Below are positions 52,246-62,574 of a stretch of 64,000 bases of DNA, piece after piece (position 1 is the stretch's first letter; each line of letters opens with the position of its first letter). The notes under the pieces were generated by a model. That model was not told the DNA's origin and did no database searches. It saw nothing but the letters and a program-made list of their open reading frames with translations. The DNA comes from Gari tellinella (taxonomy: Eukaryota > Mollusca > Bivalvia > Cardiida > Psammobiidae). The DNA is taken from the NCBI GenBank assembly GCA_922989275.2, contig OV277864.1, positions 25,555,550 to 25,619,549 on the forward strand, in the 5' to 3' direction. The position numbers and the translations under genes are program-made.

Positions 52246-53340
52246 TCAGGTGTAAAAATCGTTGCGAGTTTCTGTGTTTGGATTTCTTGCGTTTCTGCCT
52301 GTTATGCTCGTCCTTCTATTTGCTCTGTCTTCTGGGTAACGTCCTGCTTGTTGATTTCGGTGTCCGGTCGGTGCACTGTTATTTTTCCGGATTGTTGGAT
52401 TTGTTCCTTGACTGGTCTGATTGGTGCTGGGACTCTCGACCTCCTGTAGGTCTTTGAAGAATGGATTTTTGTTCTCATGATTTTTAATAAAATCAACTTC
52501 ATATTGTTTTAACCAACGCTTATTCTTTTGCCATCTTCTCGTTGAGATGGTCTCGTTGTGTGATATTTGGTTCTCCCACCACTCTAGAAGAATGCTCTTC
52601 ACGCTACCTCTGGCCTTTTCGTCTATGATCCTTGTTATGTCTGTATCTATTTGCTTACATCTTTCGTAGTGTTGTTCTGATCTTAGTTTCTGAAGCTCTA
52701 TTTCCATCTCAAAGTCGTTTTGAACTGCTTTTTCTCTCAGTTGTCGCTGGTTTTCTGGTTCATTTTTCCAGGATTTCTTCTGTACATGCTTTGGCAGGAT
52801 AATATTTTCGCTTTAAAGCCAATTCGAATACATTTCATGAAGTCCCTCGCTTCTCGTCTTGCTCCAGAATGCGTCGGTTCGTTTTTGTAGTTTAAAATTC
52901 CAAACATTTGCTATATCAGATTTAATTTTCAGGGCTTCGTTTTCCACGTGGGGTTGATGCCGCAAAGTGTTATTTTGTGCAGAGCTTGAATTGTCAGTAT
53001 TGTTTGGAATATTATTCGAAATGGTTGTCAGAACTTGTGTCATTTCCGAGAGAACAGGATTTATTGAAGTGTTTTGGTCGTTTTGTGATTCCGGCTGCTT
53101 TTGCTTGATAACATCAGTAAGTGTTTCAATGGCGTTAAGAATTTGAGTTAATTTTCTACTTATCTCATTTAGTTTTCTTCCTTCCCTTGCTTCTAGTCCC
53201 GTCGATGATGTTTCTCCGATTTCCTGGCTTGCTTGTCCAACTTCTGCATCTTTGGTTTTCTTTGGTGGCATTATCCGTCTCTTGTACCGGTTAAATATAA
53301 ACGGAAATGCAAAGGTCCGACAAAAGTCGGTCCGGTACAA
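52246..53340 (-). pseudogene. broken N-terminal region of the Penelope protein
   Basis: 53340-52816 encodes 175 residues, then TAA (52815-52813), and the same frame continues as SENIILPKHVQKKSW into a 153-residue stretch ending at 52246. The two pieces are therefore one reading frame with a nonsense codon. A third frame (HVNEEQDDFLDEST) is open across 52246-52190, so at least one further frame change separates it from the RT. The likely natural start is ATG at 53271 (MPPKKTKDAEVG), because upstream residues overlap the inverted terminal arm. The N-terminal piece has a predicted coiled-coil (LNEISRKLTQILNAIETL) and a Q/N-rich linker; the second is basic and helical. No known domain recognised. 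Confidence 0.8.
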
Positions 53341-53454
53341 GTTTAGATATATATCGAATTAAAAAAAGAGAAAAATTATGCCTTTGTTTAAACAATATTT
53401 AATAAAAACATTACGCTCCTCTACTAAACTAGTTTCGCCTTTCGGCTCCTCAGT
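53295..53454 (+). repeat. inner arm of Penelope 5' inverted repeat
   Basis: About 160 bp, inverted at 53516-53675 with a 61-base loop. Includes the terminal repeat outer part plus ACAAAAGTCGGTCCGG from the leader. Confidence 0.9.
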
Positions 53455-53517
53455 AGTCAATGGAAATAACGTCATTACGTCGTTGGTGACGTCATCGACG
53501 TTGTTTCGTTATTTGAC
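53354..53517 (-). repeat. Penelope terminal repeat, 5' copy
   Basis: 164 bp direct partner of 49737-49900. Confidence 0.92.
53422..53453 (-). ncRNA. hammerhead-ribozyme-like core in 5' terminal repeat
   Basis: Same core as at 49805-49836. The inverted arm contains the complementary copy on the plus strand (about 53517-53548), but there helix III reads CTAGTTTACTAG, so the conserved A-U closing pair and GUA triplet are lost. Confidence 0.6.
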
Positions 53518-53667
53518 TGAGGAGCCGAAAGGCGAAACTAGTTTACTAGAGGAGCGTAATGTTTTTATTAAATATTGTTTAAACAAAGGCATAATCTTTC
53601 TCTTTTTTTAATTCGATATATATCTAAACTTGTACCGGACCGACTTTTGTCGGACCTTTGCATTTCC

Positions 53668-53675
<8 letters not shown>
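53516..53675 (-). repeat. outer arm of Penelope 5' inverted repeat
   Basis: Inverted partial copy of terminal repeat and leader; ends in CCGTTTATAT running into a TA microsatellite (53671-53699). Confidence 0.9.
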
Positions 53676-53701
<26 letters not shown>

Positions 53702-53789
53702 AGACAGGAATGAGTTAAAGTGCATTTCATTTCCGTGAGGGAAAGATTTATAGAGACTGACAATTGGATCATGCATCTTTAACATCGTA

Positions 53790-54035
53790 CAGTGGAGAAT
53801 CTGTTATTCTTTCCCGTTTAAACGCAAACGTACGCAAACGAAAAACACTAAAACATAGAAAAGTACAATATTTGGACAATTCTGATAATTCATGTTTATC
53901 TTGGTGGCAAACAGTTTGGAGCCTGATCAGACGCCGGGTTACCCGGCGTCTGATCTGGCTCCAAACTGTTTGCACTGCAAATAATAGTTTTAGCGTAAAC
54001 GCGTTTATTGGGAAAGAATAACAGATTCTCCACTG
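53790..54035 (+). mobile_element. MITE-A, young full copy
   Basis: CAGTGGAGAATCTG to CAGATTCTCCACTG, TA-flanked. Interior shared with 29084 (AAACACTAAAAC). Confidence 0.92.
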
Positions 54036-54058
54036 TACACACATGTTGCAATAAACTA

Positions 54059-54307
54059 CAGTAGAGAAGACGTAATTCTTTCCCCATGTAAACGCAAACG
54101 TATTACAATCGTAAAACGTGGAAAATGAAAAATCATTAGCAAGTCTGGCAATTTACTTTAATGTGCGTGGCAAACAGTTTGGAACCTGATCAGATGCCGG
54201 GTTATACCTGGTGTCTGATCTGGCTCGAATCTGTTTGATCTGGTCATTATAGTGTATAACAACGTATAAACGCATTTATTTGGGAAGGAATAATGTCTTC
54301 TATAGTG
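54059..54307 (+). mobile_element. MITE-A, older copy
   Basis: CAGTAGAGAAGACG to ATGTCTTCTATAGTG, 23 bp after the young copy. Hairpin apex GGGTTATACCTGG. Confidence 0.75.
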
Positions 54308-54544
54308 TATGTTCACATTTAACTGAATCGCAAGTATTCGGATTCATTTTGACCGCAATCTCCCCTTTCGAGAATTGTTATGATTACTAAGCTTAAATTA
54401 GGCATCGTTTTCGTATGCCTCTAAGAGCGGGGACTATGTTTAATTTTATTGCCGCGTCGTCTGCGGTTCTAATCTGCCTCTGGCGAAATGTGTCTTTCTC
54501 TCTGGGAGTTGCGTTTTAAATCTATTTTCCATGTGCTCATTAGG

Positions 54545-54826
54545 TGTAGACGTTGTTAGTTTTTCCCGATGAACGCAGTTGTACTAAAAACATTATTCCC
54601 TTTGCAAACAGTTTGCCTTGCAATTCCCTTTGCAGTTTGGAATTGTGGAATTGATCAGACGTCGAGTTACCCGATGTCTTATTAGGCACCAAACTGATTG
54701 CTACTCTGGTTAGAATAAAGTGTCAACATTCCAGAAAACAGCTGCCAATTTCTACATTTTAGTTCAATGCGTTTGCATTTTTGTTTCATTTAAAAGGGAA
54801 AGAATAATGATAATTCCTCCATAGTA
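54545..54826 (-). mobile_element. MITE-A, degenerate with internal tandem
   Basis: GTAGACGTTGTTAGTTTTTCCC to GATAATTCCTCCATAG. CCCTTTGCA(A)ACAGTTTG is partly repeated before the hairpin (54598-54640). Confidence 0.55.
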
Positions 54827-54879
54827 TCTATAGTGGTAAACATCGATTGTAAGAAAACGGTTATAACGACCCGATACTA

Positions 54880-55580
54880 CAGTGGTAAATACGCTATTCC
54901 TACCCACCTTACGCGTTTCTTACGCATTTCTTAAGCGTTTCTTACGCGTTTACTATCCGTTTCGTTAATCGCGTTTCCTAGCCGTTTCTTTACGCGTATC
55001 TTTACGCGTTTAAAGGAGCCAGAAATATTGCTAAAGGTTAAGCCTGTTGTTTAGTACAGGTCTACCATACCACACGTCCCACAGGAATGTGAAATTACGT
55101 AATCTTATCTGAACAGTGGAGCCGCACTTAGAATGACGATAAGCAATATACAATCACAACATGAGTTACTTCTTCAGCGAGCCGATAACTTATGCAATGC
55201 ATATTTGGATACTGATCTCCACATGGAATATGGAGCTTACTTAGACATGCGATTTGACTACTGTAACCGCATGGTATTTTTGATTCAGATCACAAAAATG
55301 AAACATAAACTATTGCAAACAGTTTTAATCCAGATCAAGCTGCAAAAATGTTGGATTCATAGAGTATATCCGAAATCAATAAGATCCGAAATCTCAGCGT
55401 GAAACGGAAAACTGACGCACCAATCGCAACATCTCTGGTATAATCGTTTATTAACGCGTTTAAACGCGTTAAATTCGTTAGGCGTTAATCGTTCGTTAAC
55501 CGTTCGTAAACCGTTCACTATGCGTTTCTTACGCATAGATTAACGCGTAAATGGGTAAGAATAGCGTGTATTTACCACTG
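54880..55580. mobile_element. element M: 701 bp, CAGTGGTAAA ends, TA-flanked
   Basis: CAGTGGTAAATACGCTATTC to GAATAGCGTGTATTTACCACTG readable across both ends; TA on both sides. Subterminal arrays of TTACGCGTTTC-like 10-12-mers at 54905-55015 and in inverted form at 55440-55550. The middle has no transposase. End sequence and array word resemble MITE-A, suggesting a common transposase group. Confidence 0.88.
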
Positions 55581-55984
55581 TATTTTGGGATATCTTAAAT
55601 ATTCGATAGAGAGTATGTGTTTTAGTAGTTCTGTTGGAATGTTCTTGTACATGTAATTTTAACCAATTATTTGAGACTGAAACCAAATTTGCTGGAACTC
55701 TTTTTTTATAAATGGATGACAGACACCTTCATAAAAACGTAAATATTAATTTAGGAAAAAGGTTATTAATTTTCTAGAAACACATTTCAAAGAAAACAAT
55801 ATTGAGCTTGGTCGAGATGGAACATTTACGGAGAAGGCGAAACAAGAAAATGCTATAATTGTATCGACGCTTTAGAAATAGCCATCAGTGAATTTTCCTG
55901 AGGATGATTTTACACAGGTCTTATTTCTCTGAGGTCATAATGTTTGAGTATTTTCTCCTTTTTGCAAATACAGTCTGTGCATGT
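55581..55984. other. unassigned stretch
   Basis: No recognised feature. Confidence 0.4.
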
Positions 55985-56148
55985 TTAGAGAAGGAAATGA
56001 GGCACATTCTACTTTAGGCTACCAAATGCTAAAATAGGAAAATATGTTTCTCAATAGACATATTCATTACCGTATTATATTTTAACTATTCTTCCGTAGT
56101 GGAATAATTTAACTGCGAAAAAATGTGTATATATGGAGTAATAGGTTA
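55985..56148. mobile_element. MITE-D fragment
   Basis: GGCACATTCTACTTTAGGCTACC, ATATTCATTACCG, TGGAATAATTTAACTGCG; left end and one arm missing. Confidence 0.45.
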
Positions 56149-56239
56149 ATTAAATGGGTAAATTGTCAATCTCTTTGGATTGCAACACATTTAGTTTTCA
56201 TCTGGTAAAATATCAGAAATCTGAATTGAAAAAAAAATA

Positions 56240-56500
56240 ATACTGACGACATTTTCTTAGCAGACGACAATGTGACAATGACAACCCTATCGTGCTTAGC
56301 GCGATTTTGCTAGCATTTGCAAACAGTTTGGATCCAGATCAGACGCCGCGTAACGCGGCATCTGAACTGGATCCAAACTATTTGTCACTCATATTCATTT
56401 TTTCTTCCAACTATTAAAAGCATAACAGCTAATTCTGATTTTTTTTCGCAGACGGTGTACTTGATGCAAACGACTCTTCAGCATGATAAGGGTTAAAGCA
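56240..56500. mobile_element. MITE-B pair of halves
   Basis: CAACCCTATCGTGCTTAGCG, perfect hairpin at 56318-56383 (GCGTAACGC apex), then GCAGACGGTGTACTTGATG and GCATGATAAGGGTTAA. Confidence 0.6.
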
Positions 56501-56544
56501 ATTATGACTTGAACTCATTGTGCGCTGATGCTGATTACATGTAC

Positions 56545-56710
56545 CTTTGCAAATAGTTTTGATCCGGACGAGACGCCGAGTCACTCGGTTACTCACCAGT
56601 ATCATAGATGTATATATATCTGATCCTATTCTGGAAGGAAATTTGAAGATTATACATCTCGAACAGTGGCAGACGACAGTTATTGCAGAAGACATAATTA
56701 CTTGCCGTTC
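56545..56710. mobile_element. MITE-B, degenerate
   Basis: GCAAATAGTTTTGATCCGGAC, GAGTCACTCGG apex, CAGACGACAGTTATTGCAG. Confidence 0.45.
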
Positions 56711-56784
56711 TAGGATTTAATAACCAAGTACAATATAGGAATATTATCGTTCAAAGCAATGAATGAGTGGCGTATTAATGAATA

Positions 56785-57003
56785 TCTAACTCTTTGCGAG
56801 CTACTTTAATATCGTCTGCTGCACTGTTAGCGTCTTCAATAATCAAAATCTGAATTATTTTTAATTTAGTTTATGAAAATCTCAACACAAGGGTCAAACT
56901 ATTGGACCCTGATCATGTAGACGCCACATTTCGTGATATCTGATATTGATCCAAATTGTTTGCAAATTCTACTGAGGCCAGGACTGGCTAGCTAAGGGTT
57001 AAT
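56785..57003. mobile_element. MITE-B, degenerate, reversed
   Basis: TAACTCTTTGCGAGC to GCTAGCTAAGGGTTAA; hairpin GTCAAACTATTGGACCCTGATC with ATATCTGATATTGATCC. Confidence 0.5.
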
Positions 57004-57102
57004 TTTAAGGACATCCTGTATTCATGGTAACGAAAGACAGTATTAAAGTACATCAGAGTGATGCTATTACAACCACTCGTAGATGGTGATATAAACAGTT
57101 TT

Positions 57103-57168
57103 CAGCTTAAAAGATGTTGAAAGTAAAACAGAAAGCCCCTATCGGACTTTCTACTTGCTTTAACCAAT
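57103..57168. repeat. cassette II hairpin, shortened
   Basis: CAGCTTAAAAGATGTTGAAAG, GCCCCTATCGGAC apex, TTCTACTTGCTTTAACC. Confidence 0.5.
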
Positions 57169-57169
57169 T

Positions 57170-57395
57170 ATACCATAAACACGCATGTTCGCGTTCTTAA
57201 TCTATTTTATTCCTCCTCTAAAAATTCAGTAACGAATAATCACCATGAGAAATTGTTCCTATATCATTACAGATTGTAGACAAAAAAAAGCTGAAAGTAA
57301 ACGCTTTAGGAGCATTCTGTATTACGTTCGGCCTGCCATAAGGAACTGTCTGTCTTTCATACTGAAAACAAGCTATTGGGGGAAACGATTTAGGA
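57170..57395. mobile_element. MITE-D, degenerate, reversed
   Basis: ATACCATAAACACGCATG, TTTTATTCCTCCTCTAAA, CTGAAAGTAAACGC, GCTATTGGGGGAAACG. Confidence 0.45.
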
Positions 57396-57522
57396 GTCAC
57401 CTGTCTGAAAGGATAGATTGAGAATTATACAAAGCAAATAACTGAGCACTATATGTAATTCATTTATCGCTGAAATGCCAGATGCAGTTTCCACTATAAA
57501 AGTATATCCATTTTTTACTTAA

Positions 57523-58464
57523 GGGTGTATCAATGTCATGAATTTGGGAACTTTTCAAAGTATATGAAAACACTCTATGATGGTTTTGTATTGAAGAGCT
57601 ATTTAAGATGAATGAAAACATAGAACAAAGTGTACATTGTGGTGAACAACAGTTGGCTCTACGGCCATGTAAAATTTACCCCACCCACTTCCTCTTATTT
57701 TGTCCTTTTCAAACAGCCCGCTTCAATAAAACCAATTTTAAATGAAAACTAATATGATAATTTGGTTTTGTGTTATTTATTTCCTATCTATGGTAGTATT
57801 TCTTCATACAAAAACTAATTTAAGAAAAAAAAGGCACCAAATGTGAAATTTATAAAGCTCTAAATATCATCGATATGGTACTTTTTTGTAAATTTTGTAA
57901 GGGGCGAGAACTCTTTTTACTTTAATAACTAAAAATTTTCAACACTGACCTTTCAATTTCTTTTTATATTTTGAACTGCCTTAGTATGGGCTTTCATCTG
58001 GTAGAATATAAGAAAAAGTTTAATACTAGAACTATTTCATTTTCAAACTTTTTTACTTTTTTTCATAAAATAAAAAATCTAATAAAATCATGCCCTATAT
58101 AAAGCATATTTTTGATATTCAAGGATCCATATTGTTCAAACCTGGTGCCTGCTTTGTCTAAATTTGGTTTATATATGTGAACATACCACCATAGACATGA
58201 AATAAATAAAGAAAACCCAAATTAACATTTTTGTTTTGTTTTGAAATAGATTTTACTGAAGCTTGTACTCTGAATGGGTAAAATTTGGGGAAAAAATCCC
58301 AATTTGACATACCTTTTTCAAATCGCTGTAGCTCAAAAAAAAGGACACCACCATATATATTTTTTTTCATTTTTTCATTCATCATAAATAGCTCTTCCAA
58401 AAAAACAATGATAGAAAAAAAGTTTAATACTTTGAAAAAAATGGCTCATGACATTGATACACCC
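57523..58464 (-). mobile_element. element K, copy 2 (942 bp, TTAA-flanked)
   Basis: TTAA at 57519-57522 and 58465-58468. Inverted relative to copy 1. Same ends (GGGTGTATCAATGTCATG and CATGACATTGATACACCC) and the same diverged-arm structure. Indels relative to copy 1 break the short open frames, arguing against coding function. Confidence 0.88.
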
Positions 58465-58710
58465 TTAATGTTTCTTTTTTCAAAACATTATTGCAAAGAG
58501 GCAAATGATTTTCACAATAACAATGTTCGTAAAGGACAGGTACATTTGTACACGAGTCGCTAAATCAGACAGAGTGGGTGAAGAACGAAACATCTGGTAC
58601 ACTCTTGTTAAACTCGTCCGCACGTTCGGACAGGTTAATCACTATTAACAGTTGAGAACACGCTATTTCCCGTTTAAAAGCAACGAAACACACACGCATC
58701 GCAAAATCAT

Positions 58711-60711
58711 GGAATGTCGGTCCGGACATGCCAATTACTAAATGCTAATTGCTTCTTTGCTTTATCTTTATCTTTATTACTTTATTACACTCAGTTCATG
58801 ATTTTACATGAAAACATGAGGAACAGACAATATACATAGACAAAACATGAGGAACATAACAAAATGTACATAGACAATACATACATATTCACAAACAAAT
58901 AATTCAGTACATTATCAGTTTCTGTAAATGATTCCGGATTTGTATATGATTTTTGGGAGTTACCAAATGGCAGTTGCTTTTTATTTGCTAATTGCTAATT
59001 TGCCAGTTTCTAAATACTAATATATGTAACTTGCTAGTTCTATAATACTAAGTTGCCAATTGCCAATATGCCAGTTGCTACATGCTTACTGCCATTTGTC
59101 GTAAATCTAATGCCGTGCGGACATGCAAATTGCTAAAAGATAATTGCTTCTTTGCCAGTTGCTAAATACCAATTGCTTATTTGCTAATTGCTAATTTGCC
59201 AGTTGCTAAATACTAATAAATGTCTATTGCTAGTTATATAATGCTAATTTTCCCATTGCCAATATGTTATTTGCCAGTTGCTAAATGCTAATTTCCATTT
59301 GTCGTAAATCTAATTTCTTTTCACTGAAGAGTGTTGGGACCACAAAGTATGGAAGGCCGGTGCGCAATGCTAAATTCTAACTGCGAATTGCTATATGCGA
59401 AATGCTAAATACGAATTGAAAAATGCTATTTAAATTCAAAACTCAATAAGGTGGTGCAAAATGCTATTTGTAAAACGCCAAATGCTAAATGCTGATTGCA
59501 AAATGCCATTTGCGAATTGCAAAAATGCTAAATGCGAATTGCAAAAATGCTATTCGCAAATTCCTAAATGCCAAAATACGAATTGCTGTACTTAGGCCAA
59601 ACAAAAAACCTATGTTTCCGGTAACTCGACCGACCCTAATTAATCCCTCCGACCCTAAACTATTTTTTTTATTTTTCGAAAATGCCGAATGTCGATCATT
59701 TTTGCGGCGCAATTGACAGTCGTTTTTGAGGAACATGTAATAGAAGATATTCTTCAGTTAATTATTTTAAAAGCTGCTTTACAGTCGTTTAAGTGTTTTA
59801 AAAATTGATTTTTAAATAAGATTAGCAAATATCTAAGAGAAATTTGATCTAAATCTGTCATAAAGTACCTTCCTTGCAGGTATGATCTGCTAGTTAATTA
59901 CCATTGACATATTCAACATGCAGTCGACACATTTTATTGACATATTTGGCAAGCATATTATACATTTCAAAATATTATTGATTCCACCTATTATATATAA
60001 GTCGCTACTTTGCCGGTCGGTATACCAATATTGGTTAACAATCATACCAGTTTCAATTTTAAGGTAATTTTGGAAATGGGACCTATCAATTGAATTAACA
60101 ATTTGAATTGATATTTGTAAGGTATTTTATGTTTGGCCCAGGGCTCGGCAAAATAAAATACCTTCATATGTTTTCATACATTAATATGATTATATAAAAT
60201 ACTCCATCAGAAAAGATAAATATATCATTATATGATTGTGTTAAAAAAGATTCTCCGACCGCCAGTCCCTAAATAGTTTGCATGTAATAGGAAACACGGA
60301 TATTCTTTTATTTGGCCTAAATGCGATTTGCTAAAGGCTAAAAGCGATTTGCTGAATGTCAAATGATTGAGAAAACCGCAATTTGAAGAAACCGCCAAGG
60401 TATTTGGTATTCAGTGCAAATAGCATTACGCATTTGGCAAATAACAATTCGCATTTAGCTAATAGCATTTAATATTTCACAAAAAGCATTTCGCATTTAG
60501 CATTTGGCATTTTACAACTAGTAATTAGCATGGCGCACTATGAACTTTTGGCAAATGGCTATTTGGCAAATAGCTATACGCATGTCTGGACCGGCATTCC
60601 TTAGCATTTAGCAACTGGCACATTAGCAAATAGCAAACAAGCAATTGTCATTTAGCAACTGGCAAAGAAGCAATTATCATTTAGCAATTGGCATGTCCGG
60701 ACAGGCATTCC
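58711..60711. mobile_element. element N: 2.0 kb with TAATTGC arrays
   Basis: Inverted ends GGAATGTCGGTCCGGACATG and CATGTCCGGACAGGCATTCC. Left third is an array of short words such as GCTAATTGC, TTTGCCAGTTGC and AAATGCTAA; right part has the same words inverted (AGCAATTGGC, TTTAGCATTTGGC). Flanks CAAAAT on both sides suggest a degenerate 8 bp duplication, which would fit hAT; not certain. No transposase. Confidence 0.82.
59592..60320. mobile_element. element O: 0.73 kb inside element N
   Basis: Inverted ends TTAGGCCAAACAAAA and TTTTATTTGGCCTAA with CTATGTTTCC and GGAAACACGG just inside. Element N array words resume on both sides. Interior AT-rich, no frame of note. Confidence 0.72.
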
Positions 60712-60948
60712 ATACAAAATACATAGAAAATTATAAATTGTTGACAATTCTGATTTTTTTTTAATTTGAGTGGCAAATATTTGTGAGCCTGATCAAACGA
60801 TGGGTTTCCCGGTGTCTGCCCTTGCTCGAAACTGTTTGCAATGTAAAGCGTAAACGGGTTTATTGAGAAAGAGTAACGTCTTCTCCACTGTACCTTATAG
60901 CGCAAGAGTAGGGTCCGAGGCTGTAAAAAACTGATAAGTTCGACTTAA

Positions 60949-61392
60949 CCATTTCCTTCCTGAAACTTCAAACAATCAATTCCAGTGTCCAATTTAGTCT
61001 AGTCCATTTTAGGGCTATTTATACTTGATTTTATCTACAATGTTTTGCAATATGACAAACAATGTGGTCACTGGTCAGAGGGCTCCTCTTATCTGGGGTT
61101 TTACTGTTTGCATAGGACAAGTGTACGTTTAACAGGTACACTGTTTTCAAAGAACGCGTATATAGTAAAACCGCTCTATTACGACCACTAAAATAAGGCT
61201 AATGGGTTGTATAAAAGACAGGTGACAGCTTAAAGCAAGGTGACAGTAAAACAGAAAGCTCCTACAGGAGCTTTCTGTTTTACAGTCACTTTGCTTTAAA
61301 TAGTCACCTGTGCTTAATCCCTTATAATTAACCCAATTTGGTGGTCGTAATAGAGGGGTTTTACTGTATATACGTGACCACGAATCAAAGGG
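60949..61392 (-). mobile_element. MITE-H host split by MITE-E
   Basis: TTAA at 60945-60948; CCATTTCCTTCCTGAAAC to CGTGACCACGAATCAAAGGG. The hairpin is shortened (CAGAGGGCTCCTCTTATCTGG). Confidence 0.8.
61163..61366. mobile_element. MITE-E inside MITE-H
   Basis: TAGTAAAACCGCTC to GGGGTTTTACTG, inserted in GCGTATATACGTG of the host, i.e. at TA. Perfect cassette II hairpin, apex GCTCCTACAGGAGC. Confidence 0.9.
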
Positions 61393-61564
61393 TTATCCGA
61401 GTACATTGACTAACCTGTTAGAAAGGAGTCTCTTGTATAAGGTGTTTGTATTACACGACGTCCACTGTCCTAGAATCAGCCCATATGCTATTAGTCCAAT
61501 AATTCCGGCGTTAATAATCCACTATACGTATAGTCTGTATTCAATTATATTTAGCTAGGATGTA

Positions 61565-61810
61565 CAGTGGAGAAAACATTATTCTTTCCCGTTTAAACGC
61601 AAACGAAAAGCAAACGCATTGCAACCAAATGTACAAAATAACAACTTTTTGATGAATTCTACTTTTAATTTTTATTCGAGTAGCAAACAGTTTGGAGCCT
61701 GGTCAGACGCCGGTGACCCGGCGTCTGATCTGCCTCCAAACTGTTTGCAATGGAAATAATAGTTTTAGCGTAAACGCTTTAATAGGGAAAGAATACCGTT
61801 TTCTCCACTG
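61565..61810 (+). mobile_element. MITE-A, full copy
   Basis: CAGTGGAGAAAACA to CGTTTTCTCCACTG. Hairpin apex reduced to CCGGTGACCCGG. Confidence 0.9.
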
Positions 61811-61818
61811 TATAGATA

Positions 61819-62305
61819 CAGTTGAGAAAACGATACTATTCCCCGTTGACATGTAAACGAAACGCAAATACATGTACATAACAATAAAAAGTAGAAAAAG
61901 ACAGGCTTTTGAAAATCCCCACTTCATATTTATTTCGATATCAGTGGCAAACAGTTTGCAACCTGGTCAGTCGCTGTGTACATTACCGGGCATCTTGTCT
62001 GGCTCTTACAGTGGAGAATCTGTTATTCTTTCCCATTTAAACGCAAACGTACGCAAACGCAAAGCACTAAAACGTAGAAAAGAACAACTTTTGGACAATT
62101 CTGATAATTCTTGTTTATCTTGGTGGCAAACAGGTTACCCGGCGTCTGATCTGGCTCCAAACTGTTTGCACTGCAAATAATAGTTTTAGCGTAAACGCGC
62201 TTATTGGGAAAGAATAACAGATTCTCCACTGTAACTGTTTGCAATTGAAATAATGATTTTAGCATAAAATACATTTACTGAGAAAGAATAACATATTCTC
62301 CACTG
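61819..62305 (+). mobile_element. MITE-A host of another MITE-A
   Basis: CAGTTGAGAAAACGATAC at the left, CATATTCTCCACTG at the right. Interrupted inside its right hairpin arm (GTCTGGCTCT, then AACTGTTTGC). Confidence 0.85.
62009..62231 (+). mobile_element. young MITE-A inside old MITE-A
   Basis: TA duplicated on both sides. The left hairpin arm and part of the apex (about 23 bp) are deleted: CAAACAG joins GTTACCCGGCG. Confidence 0.92.
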
Positions 62306-62574
62306 TGTGTATATTTTTGCACCGTAAATATGAACTAATATTCATTACAGAGAATAGTTATTAATGATTTACGTACAATCAAATTTGTACCAAGCAACAG
62401 TTCAGAAAAGGTGCATGGCTTTCCCTAAAAAAGATAGCAACTTAATGCAGAAAAGAACACAAATGAAACATCTCAATCAGGAGCTTTCTGCATTGCTTTC
62501 ATTGACATGTTTCAGTCTGAGTATGATAGTAATTTGCATTTAATAGATATTATATTTTATGCATTCTGAATAAA
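62306..62574. other. unassigned, with cassette II scrap
   Basis: ACTTAATGCAGAAAAGAAC, AGGAGCTTTCTGCATTGC near 62450-62505 look like a decayed hairpin. Confidence 0.4.

Larger units (their letters stand above)
49737..53675 (-). mobile_element. Penelope-like retroelement, near full length
   Basis: Minus-strand order: inverted arm (53675-53516), terminal repeat (53517-53354), leader, broken N-terminal frame, reverse transcriptase, GIY-YIG endonuclease, terminal repeat (49900-49737). A C-terminal GIY-YIG after the RT, the DKG motif before the RT core and long direct terminal repeats with an extra inverted piece together identify a canonical endonuclease-positive Penelope-like element. Both outer borders are TA microsatellites. 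One in-frame stop and at least two frame changes make this copy inactive as sequenced. Confidence 0.95.
58649..60890 (+). mobile_element. MITE-A host of a three-level nest
   Basis: Left arm CAGTTGAGAACACG, CCCGTTTAAAAGC (58649-58708); right part resumes at 60712 with ACAAAATACATAG, TTGTTGACAATTCTG, hairpin and GTCTTCTCCACTG. The 2.0 kb between is element N. Confidence 0.8.

Noticed and set aside
52203..52457. Plus-strand open frames across the Penelope element (50347-50682, 50776-50976, 52203-52457)
   Set aside because: Antisense shadows of the minus-strand coding region with no motifs.
58711..60711. Element N arrays as a simple satellite
   Set aside because: The words are bounded by 20-base inverted ends and reverse orientation between the two sides, which fits a transposon better than a tandem satellite.
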